In this document: positions 11,743 to 21,899 of the stretch, piece after piece
Position numbering within the stretch: position 1 is the first letter of the stretch
Layout: every line of letters begins with the position of its first letter
Origin: Cenococcum geophilum 1.58
Taxonomy: Eukaryota > Ascomycota > Dothideomycetes > Gloniales > Gloniaceae
Reading direction: 5' to 3'
NCBI GenBank assembly: GCA_001692895.1
Contig: KV748186.1
Location: 487,785 to 551,784, forward strand
Length of the DNA: 64,000 nt
Notes under the pieces: model-generated
Told to the model about the DNA's origin: nothing
The model's input: the letters and a program-made list of their open reading frames with translations, nothing else
Databases searched by the model: none
Position numbers and translations under genes: made by a program

Positions 11743-12571
11743 GTCTATCCTTTAGAGCTTTCTCTTTCCTTTTTAAAATTATTAGGCGTTCGTGGCATTT
11801 ATAGTTTAACTGAGGGATTCTAGAACTGTATATATTTGGCGTTAAGCCCTCGACAGACTTTTCAGGGCTACGATGGTCATGGTGACCGGAAATTGTATAT
11901 AGTACACCTACTTCTGTAACACGACACCAATATTAGATGGAATGATATCGAAACAATTACGAATTTGAGTGAAGCCATAATGCGAGCCTTTTGGTACTAC
12001 CTTCAACGGCCTGCTCCGTTCAGAAAGGGGTTATATGACGTGACTGTCCAGGGCCCCATGCGTTGTCAAGAAGTGAGGTATATAAGAGTTTTGCTCTATG
12101 CAAGGTGCAACCTATTTCGTTATTGTCTACTTCATGTCAGGATACCTAAGCTTATAATGTTCTTAAGTGAATGAAGGTTCTCATAAACATCTATTACAAC
12201 CGTCTTTGACATATTCTGAAGTACTTGAAACCATTCAGGAAGGCATGACTTGGAAGTGGCTGCAAGCTTTGAATAAATTCGCGCCTCGATTCATCGCATG
12301 AGGATTTTTAGTATAGGTAGAGTGATGTACAGCCCGGGTCTGTCCGATAAGGATCGGAACAGGTTTAACAGCATATTCCTGTCAAAAATATTTATCTCCA
12401 AGAGAAATCTCCAACTGTACCAACGCCTTTATCATGCAAATATTTATACAGCCATTCCTCAGATACTGACATGCTGTAGCCATTCTGCCCGGCAACCCTC
12501 TTCCCTTCCATCAGGACCTTATAACCCCCTTTCTCACACTATTTCCTGAATATTTACACATGTGCAATTTT
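11743..12571. other. Intergenic region between convergent MscS and COA3 genes
   Basis: This is the shared 3' region of two genes that point toward each other. It contains A+T-rich stretches suited to polyadenylation just after 11742. Small ORFs at about 11965-12174 and 12298-12549 have no recognisable resemblance. Confidence 0.5.
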
Positions 12572-12921
12572 TCATGGTTGATTGCTAGCAGCATTCGGGG
12601 CATGTGGAGGTTGAATAGGCTTGTCTGGAACTATTACATCCTCGAATTCATCCTGTGATACAGCTCTGATGGTGAATGCGTCTACCTAGAATTAGTTTCC
12701 CGCCGATCAAGCTGGACTGTGTGGCTCATGGCAAAACATACAGACGCCAATTGTGAAGGCAAAGATAGCGGCACCCGTGAGAGCGTTCTTTATGAGGTAG
12801 GGCTGTCGCGCACGGATGAGGGCCGGCGATTGCCGGTAATTCTTGTCGTAGTAGGTAGAACGAGGAAGGCTAGGAGAATTAGAGGACGTCCAAATTAAGA
12901 GCAGGAGACTTACAGAGGCAT
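12572..12921 (-). CDS. coa3: Cytochrome c oxidase assembly factor 3 (COA3), 81 aa
   Basis: Three exons on the minus strand: 12921-12914 (8 nt only), 12869-12742 and 12681-12572. The introns are 44 and 60 nt, both GT..AG. The exons sum to 246 nt. The protein starts MPLLPRSTYYDKNYRQSPAL, continues IRARQPYLIKNALTG, has one membrane segment at about 32-50 (ALTGAAIFAFTIGVYAFTI), and ends with an acidic stretch (SQDEFEDVIVPDKPIQPP). This is the layout of fungal COA3: a small, single-span inner mitochondrial membrane protein that works with Cox14 and Mss51 to couple COX1 synthesis to complex IV assembly. The gene is too short and split to show as a long ORF. It is divergent from symplekin, with 347 bp between start codons. 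Splice joins and phase are consistent; identity is from family memory. Confidence 0.88.
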
Positions 12922-13268
12922 TGTTAATGAACTAGGCGTTCCTCGCGCTGCACGACGTTAAGTGGATTGACTCTTTGCAGCGCACGGACCACACTCTCGG
13001 GCCGTCATCAACGCGGAGCCAGCAAGAAGCATGCCATTTATGCCTACGTAGATTCATTGTCTTCACCACCAACGCGCCCTTATCTTCTGTTTTTCATCAC
13101 TACCTCTTGTACTGGGATAGGAATGACGGGACATTCAAATACAATCGAAGCGTTTGTCGTGCCGTCATTGAGGTAGTTTGAACCTGACGTCGCGCGTGAC
13201 AAGGCACTTCTTGCTCCCAAGCACAAAGCACAACTGCATCTGCCATCTTCATCCCCGCGATTGCCATC
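12922..13268. promoter_or_regulatory. Bidirectional promoter interval between COA3 and symplekin
   Basis: The 347 bp between the two divergent start codons must hold both core promoters and leaders. I saw no clear TATA box or conserved operator, so only position supports the call. Confidence 0.45.
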
Positions 13269-16137
13269 ATGAACTCAGCGCCCTCTATCGCGAGCGAAAC
13301 GCTGTCGCAGCTCGAATCGGCGCGTGCTCTCGCGCTCAGCGATGCTGCGTACTACAACCAGATTGTCCCTGGCGTCTTGCCTATCATTGGCGCTGGCGCC
13401 AATGCTACCCTCGAACTTCGACGATGGGGTGCGGACTTCCTTGCTGAGACATTCGCGTCACCTACACTTGGATCGGAGGATAAACAGCGGCTCAGCCTTC
13501 AGGTGCTGGAGACGTTGAGGGAGAATTTGGAAACAGTGGATGATACCGGGGTGGTCAAGAGTGTAGTCCAGGCTGCAGCCAGTATATATCCATTGGTTTT
13601 CAGGCATATGTAAGTCGCGCTCTCCCCCTTCCCAATGCCATATAGAAGCACGGGACGATCGTGCTGCGTGAGACGTTGGTTGGCTCATGTCCTTATAATA
13701 TGTGGGCTCTTTTGAGGCGGACAAACAACAACTTTGGAGTAATGGTATCTCATGCGTGTATTGTGCCTTCAGACTCAGCAGCCCCAACGATGTCCAAAAC
13801 TGGCAAGTCATGGCAGCAATCAAATCGAATATACTTCGGAGGATGGACTCGGCAAGCCCAGGGGTGCGGATATGCTGCATCAAGTTCGTCCAGCGCGTAG
13901 TCCAAGTCGAAACCCCTGGCTTGATTGCAGACCCAAGGGTGCGATACCGTTCTCAATCACGTTATCACCGTAGAACAGAGGAATCTAACCGTGCAATAGC
14001 GTCCTGAACAAAACGAGATTTCTCTAGCCCTGGTCCCCCGCGACCATCCCCTAATACCACCCCAAAATCTTGAGGCAGAGGCCTCCGGTCTCCTGGATCG
14101 CTTGCTCAGTATACTACAGGATGATACGAGGTCAGGCAGTTTAGATTACCACGGAGGGACATATCTGACGGGATATAGTGATGCTTTGCTTGTTACGGCA
14201 ACCCTGAATAGTTTGGGTACGCTTATACGTTCGAGGCCTTCTATTTCAAACAAAATCATATCCACAGTTCTGAACTTCAACCCGCTAAAGCTTGCGAATT
14301 CGCCCATGACACCTAAGGTTAAGGTCATGGTCAAGTCAATGGAGCGTACTACACGAGCGCTACTCCTAAACATCATCAAAAAGTAAGCTATATATCTCTT
14401 CCCCTCTGCTACCTTGGTGCATATAGTCTTATCATAACTAGGAGCCCCGAAAATCCTCTAAACCCCCGAATACACCAGTATCTTGAGCGCATGAATCGCA
14501 TGCGCCAAGACGCTTTTGACGAGTCTAACCGCAAGAGACCAGCTCCTTCAGAACCTACTGATGGTTTAGATCCAGCGAAGAGGCAACGTCTTGGAGCAGA
14601 AGCCTTAAGCGATCCACCGTCTTCTATACCTCCATTACCCCCTGGCCCAACTAGCTCTGCCCAGCTTTTTACTTTAACTCGAGATGAGGGGGCTAAGAAC
14701 TTCGATGTACAAGCCATACCCAGCGAGCTGGTTGTAAAGATCCTCGTGCCCATGTTGATGAGGATCGATAAAGGCCAGATGGACAATGCCATCAATGTAC
14801 GTGAAGAACCCTTTAGGTGCAGAGGACACATCACTGTGCAATATGAGCCGCTGCGCTGCCTTCGTGTTCGTGTGGTGCGATACTTCATTGCCCTTATACG
14901 ACATCACGTGCCACTATACATTGCTGTGAATATATGTTTTATATACGGCACCAGAGCAACGCCATCGCAAAGTCACCAGTAGCTCATATTCTGCATTGAT
15001 ATATCCCAAATGAGCCCTTGCTAACATCTCATTCATAGGCTGTCCGAGCTCGTTATCTCTCACTGAGCAAATCCCAGCCCCGGTCTGCTGCCGATGCTGC
15101 AGACGCAACAACAGGCAAAGCACCCTTGGATGAAGAAGACGAATACGAACCCGACTACCAACCAACAGAAGACGCCGAGCAGATTGTCAACAAGCTCGAC
15201 AACGCTCCGCCCGAAGGCCTCCTTCCCGAACGTGTTCCGGATGCACCTCTCGCGCCATTCAAACTGCCTCAAGCACCACCGTTAACCGAAGAGCAGATTG
15301 AAGACTATGGTGGCGGTACAGTGAGGCGAGTCTTCGGCATTATGTCTGCTCTGGACGATACTACTTCTCGCTCCAAAGTCCCAAAACCTGGCTTTAACCG
15401 CCTCGCGGCAAGTAATTACGACCGCGATGCATGGGTGACGGTTATATCGCGACTAGCAACTCGTGCTTCGACGGGGCTTGAAGCACAGAACGATACGGTA
15501 AAATCAGAATACAAGGACGTTTCACGGAAAGGAAATTTCTCGATTAGCAATACTATTCGGGAAGCGTTATTTAACTACATCATGTCCGACTGGAAACGGC
15601 GCATCGACGTCGCCTCGAGCTGGCTGTCCGAAGAGTGGTACAACGACCGCATCCGGCTCGAGGCGGCGCGGGCGGCCGCAGAAGGCGCCAACGGTGACAG
15701 CGGCGATATCCCGGTCCCGACGCTGCACTACCGCAAGTGGATCTTGAAGTTACTGGACGCTATTCTGCCGTATATGGACGGGAAGGATAAAGTGATGATC
15801 CGGTTCCTGTCCGAGATTCCCGATGTGGATCGGGATGTCTTAGATAGAGTGAAGAAGATGGCGCGGGATCCGGAGAGGGTCGGCTTGGCGATTGCGGTGA
15901 TCCACTACCTCGTGCTGTTCCGGCCGCCGGTCAGAGATATCTGTCTGGATGCGTTGGAAGACCTCTGGAGAAATTGTAAGTTGGCGTGATACTACTTCCT
16001 ATTTTGTGCTTTACTAATAAAGGAATGACGTAGACGACGGCGCAAAGACGGGGTCGGCAAAGATCCTTACGAAGTGGCGGCCGGAGGTCCTGCAGCAGGA
16101 AGCGACGAATGGGGCACACGAAGATGTCAAGAGTTGA
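13269..16137 (+). CDS. PTA1: Symplekin/PTA1, mRNA cleavage and polyadenylation scaffold, 761 aa
   Basis: Six exons: 13269-13609, 13773-13938, 14000-14382, 14442-14796, 15039-15975 and 16034-16137, totalling 2286 nt. All introns are GT..AG and every phase closes; introns 1 and 4 are long for a fungus (163 and 242 nt). The N-terminal part (MNSAPSIASETLSQLESARA, then LGSEDKQRLSLQVLETLREN, then SSPNDVQNWQVMAAIKSNIL) belongs to the helical HEAT-like symplekin/Pta1 N-terminal domain (DUF3453). The middle has the nuclear-type basic patch ESNRKRPAPSEPTDGLDPAK and IPSELVVKILVPMLMRIDKG. The C-terminal half includes SWLSEEWYNDRIRLEAARAA, HYRKWILKLLDAILPYMDGK and DVDRDVLDRVKKMARDPERV. Symplekin/Pta1 is the scaffold of the nuclear cleavage and polyadenylation factor; it contacts Ssu72 and the CPSF73/CPSF100 homologues. 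The start at 13269 is preceded by a plausible leader and no in-frame upstream ATG was noticed. Confidence 0.92.
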
Positions 16138-17724
16138 CAGGGTTCTTGGCATGTACTCTCTCTGGCGGCTTAGGCTGCAGTTGGCGGTGGAAAGGATGCA
16201 TTGATCTTATACCCATATTAGCACTTTCTATGTAAGATACATTATCAGGGTTTGATTTTTTTTCTGTGGTGTCTAAACTGTGCCCTGTGCCGGTTTAGTA
16301 TGATCTATAGAAGAAAGTGCATTAGTAGAGTTAATTGGGGTTTTGCGGAGTGCTATGCCGGTAGTACATAGTTTAGCCCTGGGTAGGCTCTTTCTGGTAT
16401 GCTGGTAGCTGGAGCGTACGCTAGGCCAGGGGCTGCGGAGAATGAACATCATGATGAGAGTCAAAATTGAACTTGATACAATCCGATTTTTCTGAATATT
16501 AGAAAGTGTCTCTTTGTCTACTTCAGTATGTCGCTGATGGCAGAACGGCCCATGGACCCTTTTTGCATCTCATGGTAAGCCTACAGGAGGCTTGTTATGT
16601 AATAGATACTCGCTTTTCGATTCTTGACTTTTCAATCCAATATGTTGCAATTCAGCAGCCGTTTATATCGGAGGCCTTCATACGTACGCACTGGCAGCGA
16701 ACAGCCAGCCAGAAGCCCCTAAGTTGATTGTGGCTGAAGACCAGCTATAGCTAGTCACCCGATGCCCCTGAATCGAATTGTTTACCACCAATAAGGCGTC
16801 AGCTTTGCACACTTCTGGTCTGATGTCTTGCTCCGACTTGATCGGATACGTAAATGCTTATCGAGGGTCTGCTGGGCCAATATCTTGACGTCTTTTCCTG
16901 GACTTGACGTAAGTCAGCTTCGGCGAGTCCGCCGATAGCCATCGAGGCCTTCGTCAACATGATCCGAGAATGTCTCATTCTCTGGCTTGAACAATTTTAT
17001 CAGATGTTTTATCAGATGTTTTATCAGATGTTTCATTTATACAGTTTTCAATCAGGCGCTGGATGTCGCTTTTCTCTTCAGTATATTTCTCTATCCATTC
17101 TATTCAAGCGCAATCTTCCAGTCATCTAAGCCATCCCAGTTTCCTCAACAAGCGCCGGAAAGTTCCTCGCACACCAGTTCCTGTTCCTCGCCCGGTCCAG
17201 GCCTTGCTGGCATTCAACCCAGGCGCAATCCGCTCCAGCTGGTGGAGATGGCTTGCATCTCGCTTGTATCCGACCCATAATTGGCCCCATAAATGGTTCC
17301 TGGCAAGCCTGACGTGTTTTGTGGCGTCCGCTAACTATTCCGCATTCGCGCTATCGTGCTCAGCAGGCTGCGCCACCGAGCTCGCGGCAGAGCACATGTG
17401 CGGAGGCTTTTTCACTGTGCAATTGGGCAGCTGCTCGGCGCAGTGGGGTGGAGATTTGGAAGAATTGCTGACGCGGGCGAGCGATTTAATCAGGGCTGGT
17501 TTAGGCGCTTGGTGGCTGTTGATATGAGGACAAGGCTATCGAACAGACCGACATACCTCGCGACAGACTGACAGCTGTTGTTGACATTTACAGCTCACTC
17601 TCGCTCTACCAGAAACATCACAGTAAGAGGCGATCCCAACCCTGCCAATGGTAGCTGGAGACTGACTGATGGCACTGACAGTTCCCTCAGCACACGGCCG
17701 TATATCTATATCAATCATTTTACA
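16138..17724. other. Intergenic region with a 3-copy 14-bp tandem repeat
   Basis: No gene was recognised. The 154-codon ORF at 17063-17527 (+) has an unlikely amino-acid make-up and no family likeness. A short direct repeat, TTTTATCAGATG in about three copies, lies at 16994-17033. Confidence 0.45.
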
Positions 17725-18057
17725 ATGCGACCCACAGCCCACCACCAACGCATCAGCTCCGTCCAGGGCTCCATCTCCTCCTTCACAGACCTGTGGTCTC
17801 GCTCCTCTCGCAACTCGACGGTACCGCAACGACCAAAATCCCGCTCACGGCCCTGGTTGTGCGTCTCTAGCAGCAACCCGGACACGGACGACGATCCTGC
17901 ACCCCGCAGCGCGCTGGCCTCACCCCAATTCGAGATGAGGAGGATGTCGTATGTGCCGCGCTACGCGGCGAAAAGCCATGGCACGACGACGACGCCGAAG
18001 AAGGTCAAGGATCCAGCAAAGGCGAGGGCGAGGATGCCAGTAGTGGTGGAGTCGTAG
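17725..18057 (+). CDS. Hypothetical short protein, 110 aa
   Basis: An ATG at 17725 (context ACAATGCG) opens a 110-codon frame beginning MRPTAHHQRISSVQGSISSF and rich in Ser, Arg and Pro. A stretch near the middle (SNPDTDDDPAPRSALASPQF) and a basic end look like a disordered protein. No domain is recognisable. The codons are G+C-rich, as in the neighbouring real genes, and it sits in the last few hundred bases before the composition drops to the A+T-rich block. It could be a real small gene, the first exon of a lost gene, or chance. Confidence 0.35.
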   Translation: MRPTAHHQRISSVQGSISSFTDLWSRSSRNSTVPQRPKSRSRPWLCVSSSNPDTDDDPAPRSALASPQFEMRRMSYVPRYAAKSHGTTTTPKKVKDPAKARARMPVVVES

Positions 18058-18874
18058 AGGATGGTTTTGAAGAGATGGAGATGGATGGTCAGCCTTGCGG
18101 GCAATTTCTTGTTTCCCTCGACCGGTCTATACTGCTCACGCGAGCAATGGGTTGATTATGATCTTAGGCGTTTTAAGAGGAGGGAGATACTTGGTTGTAA
18201 CTGTTGGAAGAATGGAAAGACGTGGGATATGTGCCACACATCCCTAGCAGAAAGACTTATTCCCTGGATCTCAGCGAGACGATATACCCACCACACAATG
18301 AGCGATGCCCTTCCATTCAACTTTCGGAGCAAGTGTTTACCGTTTGATTAGCTTGGACCGTTTGTGGAGATTTCTTTCCCGTTGCAGAAGGTGATTAACT
18401 GATCATCGCAGCCCTAAAGCTTGGGCCAGTTGAGGGTGGATTTCGGGATTAGCGGGGACTCCGGCCGGAGTGATCCGACGGGTTATCTAGACCCAGCAAT
18501 TTTCCTTTGCCTTTTAACGTGTTTCAACTTTATGTCACTAGGTCATGACTTATCTATTTAATTCTCCTAGAAACTCTGGATTCCAACTTTAATCATGATT
18601 ATTGTTTACCCCTATAACCCTTTTAAGGCGAGTCTGCTTTAGTTGTTTTCTTGCAGTGATATCGATTTTGTCTCCATCCCAGACGCCGTGGTTCTATATG
18701 TACTAAATGACGTAAAGTCTGCATTCTATTAAGAGCTATAAAACGAGTGTGTTAGAAAATGGTCGTGGAGAGATACATAACATTGATAGAGACCTTTAAT
18801 CGTGCAGCTTAAAACCCGTAGGAATTGGTTTCGTAATCCAAAATCAATCCACGTAAGTGGCCTCGCCCTGGCTA
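18058..18874. other. Border region between gene-bearing and A+T-rich DNA
   Basis: No gene was recognised. Composition changes over roughly 18,480-18,800 from balanced to A+T-rich, ending at the left inverted repeat of the pogo-type transposon. Confidence 0.5.
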
Positions 18875-18929
18875 ACGTAACTCACTGGGTTATGACGGAC
18901 CACCTAGTTATGACGGAAATCTGACCGCC
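18875..18929 (+). repeat. Left 55-bp terminal inverted repeat of the pogo-type element
   Basis: It differs from the right copy (21308-21362) at 5 of 55 positions, and all five differences are C/T or G/A transitions, the RIP pattern. The conserved core includes AACTCACTGGGTTAT. Confidence 0.9.
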
Positions 18930-21307
18930 CTTGGAACACCAAAATACTGCCAAATGCCAATTTGCAGGCAAATCGCTAGTAAAAACCATCGCAAAGTATT
19001 ATTTCATTATTGAACTCAAATGAAGCCTCAAATATATATAGGAGAAAGTCTATATCGACTTTTTACGGTGTATTGCTTAGAAGGCTTATATAACCGCGAG
19101 TTGGTGGGTTAAAGTCCTCTAAGGCCTCTTTGTTGCTCGAGGCGCTATCTTCCTCATCATCCTTATCCTCCTCCTCCTCCTCCTCCTCATCGGGCAGCTT
19201 ATCTGGTTAAGTAGCTGCCTCCTTAATCCTCTTTAAGATCGTAATGAGTTCCTTATAGTATGCTAAAGTAGTAGAGGCAGTATTAAGTAACACCTTAGCT
19301 TATTCTTGAAGCTGTCTAGTAGTAGCTTGCGTAGATACTATATCTTTAGCTGCCTAAGTTACTGCTTATAGAGCGTCCTTGGTGAGCTTCCTTCTGTATA
19401 TACTAGCTGCAGTCTAAGAGGCCTTCTGTGCCTTCTTTACTGCCTTTCCCACCTTACTAGCCTCCCTCTGGTATTAATTAGCAACCTTCTTAAGCTTTAT
19501 AGTAGTAATGTAAGCCTTCTTCCTAACTTTAACTTACTTTTTAGTAATTACAGCAGTAGCTTAGCGGCCTCTTTTAGCTTGCTCTCGCGTAATCTTAGCA
19601 TATTTTTTAAGCTCCTTAGTAGCCCTTTTAGCAGTAATAACTGCCCTTATTGCCTTAGTAGTGAGCACTAATTCGCAAGAGAGTATAGCACGCTTCCTTT
19701 ACTTCCTCTTATTCCTCTCTATAGTATAGTTATAAAGGTTAGTAGCTTTAACCTCCATTAACTCTATACCCTCCTCTAACAATTATAGCCGCCTTATTAA
19801 CTTCCTAACAACGACCTTAGCCGCCTTAGGTATAGTTTTAGGGTAAAGAATTATATAGACATATTAAGCTTAATTAGTATAAGTTTAGGGCGTATAAGGA
19901 TATAAAGGGGAGGATAAAAGCGTTACTAGTATATCTTAAGGTAGTGTAGATAGTTGTTTAGATAAAGGCTGCTTAATACAGCGCCTTAGCGCTTATTTAG
20001 GGTTAAGAGGTAAGAGACCTGCGGCTTTAAAAGCGCTGTTAATTAACTTAGTAGTATAGACTTAAGGCCGAATCTCACCAATAATCTTTAGGAAGTACTC
20101 CTTATTAATACTAGTAATTCCATTTAATATATATTTATTAACTTTTACTAAATATAGACGCTTAAGGACTAAAAATATAACCAAATTAAGAGGCTAGAGG
20201 AGGTAGGTAGAGTATAGTAGTAGGCAAATTAGAATAATCTTATACAACTAGCAGAACTTAATAAACTTAAGATTAATGTGGCTACTATAGCCGTCTATAA
20301 TAAGAAGTCGATAGCTATAGTATTAAGAGTCTTCCTTATTATTTTAACTCGCCTGCTATACCTTTAGTCGCTAAGTATATTGCTTAAAATATCGCAGCTA
20401 GGCTATACTAAGTTACTAATTTAACTAGCTATTTTCGCTTATTCTAATTACACAGTCGCCTACAGCTTCTACAGCTTCCTTCTATAGGCTTTCTATATAC
20501 TAGCATCCCTTAAAAATAAAGAACGGTGGTATAATTTAGCTATGCATACCAATTAAGTTAATCTGCGACACCTACTCTCTAGAGCCGTTAACCGTCTTAA
20601 AATTAGTAATATTGCCTCGCAGTATAACTACTTTAGTACTATAAGCAAAGCCTATAGCATAGCCAGTCCTATCTATATTCCAAATATCTAAATCGGCGAT
20701 ATTATACTTAGTCTTAGCGTTAGTATAGTTATTAAAGAACTGCTATATATAACTAAGATTATTAGCAGCAAGAGTTCGTTTTATATTAAGCGAGCGTATA
20801 TAGCAAGTATATAGTTCTTCCTACCATTTTAGAAACTTATATACCTAATTTTCGCCTAGAGGATCGATTAAAAGGTAGCGTAGAAGGTTAGTATATTCGC
20901 GCTGCGGTATAAGGTTAGAAAAGGCTTAAATAACGCAATATTAATATAGAAACCCGGCTTTAGTAAGATATATACAGTGTCAAACTATTACATCCTCACT
21001 AGCAGGAGTTATACAATATTGGTTGGTATGGGCGACTTTATAAGACGTTTGCTTTCCATTAAGGCGACGGCGAAAAGTATTTTAATTAACTTCGTACGCA
21101 ACTACATAGGCTTCCTTGCTTTTATAGTAGCCTAAATTCCAGGCCTTAGTAGCTAGCTATATTTTATCTTCTATATTAGGAGATTAAGGCTAACGAGGTA
21201 TAGTTAATAAGGTTAATAATAAAGATAGATAAAGTGTAAAGTTTATGAGGCTACTGATATTTTCTAGCAGAATACTAAGATAGGAAACCGCTTTTCCTAA
21301 TTAGAAA

Positions 21308-21362
21308 GGCGGTCAGATTTCCATTATAACTAGGTGGTCCGTTATAACCCAGTGAGTTATAT
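21308..21362 (-). repeat. Right 55-bp terminal inverted repeat of the pogo-type element
   Basis: This is the inverted partner of 18875-18929. It carries the T/A states at the differing sites, so this copy lost more C and G. Confidence 0.9.
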
Positions 21363-21625
21363 TAAGCCTTATAGTACACGCCGACGCGTCCTCCTAGGTA
21401 GTAAAATAAATAGGAGGTAGCGTAAACCACCAACACTTGTATTTAGAACTTTTGTTTTCCGACTATTTACCTATAACTATTTAAATCTCTTATACTAGAG
21501 GGATCTATAGAGCGCTACGGACCTTATAAAGGTAGTTACAGTAGTGTTATAGGCTTGTTGACTTTAACAGAGCTGGGGAAATTTTAGTAATAAAAAATAA
21601 CCTATCTTAGTAGGTGAATTAAACG

Positions 21626-21643
21626 TACGTCAGGAAAACGGGA
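21626..21643 (+). repeat. Left 18-bp terminal inverted repeat of the 19.3-kb element
   Basis: TACGTCAGGAAAACGGGA matches the inverted copy at 40901-40918 without a difference, while surrounding sequence has diverged. Confidence 0.8.
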
Positions 21644-21899
21644 AGTGGCGTAGGAAATTTAGTTTCGCTAAAAGCGTTTTTGGGGCCCGGGGCTAGCTTT
21701 CCACCATATTCGCTAAAGCCCAGAGTAATGCGCCAGCACTACGCTAGCTAAAAGTACAATACTCAAATAGCCTGGCTAAAAGAGCGCAATATTACACATA
21801 TTGCAGTAATATGCCAGCTTATAGCTATAAAATAGACATTATTACCATTATTGCATTTATCGCAGATATTATATATCTTGCTATTATTAAAATCTATAT

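Larger units (their letters stand above)
18875..21362 (-). mobile_element. Decayed pogo/Fot1-type DNA transposon, 2.49 kb
   Basis: The element has 55-bp terminal inverted repeats and a TA on each side (18873-18874 and 21363-21364), the pogo/Tc1 target duplication. The minus strand carries a DDE_1-type transposase relic. Readable stretches (about 20,300-20,050) include an LLI(L/I)DGY..H motif, CLPPYSTYLLQPLDLVIF and, further on, INSAFKAAGLLPLNP; these are the conserved DGHxSH, LLQPLD and AFxxxGIxPFNP blocks of fungal pogo transposases. Stops break the frame many times, mostly TAA/TAG in place of Gln or Trp. A Glu-rich C-terminal tail appears as the CCT/TCC repeat near 19,160-19,190. The element was once full-length and is now inactive. 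Confidence 0.88.

Noticed and set aside
17063-17527. A 154-codon ORF as a gene
   Set aside because: The amino-acid composition is unbalanced (runs of Trp, Cys, Ser), no family is recognised, and overlapping frames are equally open.
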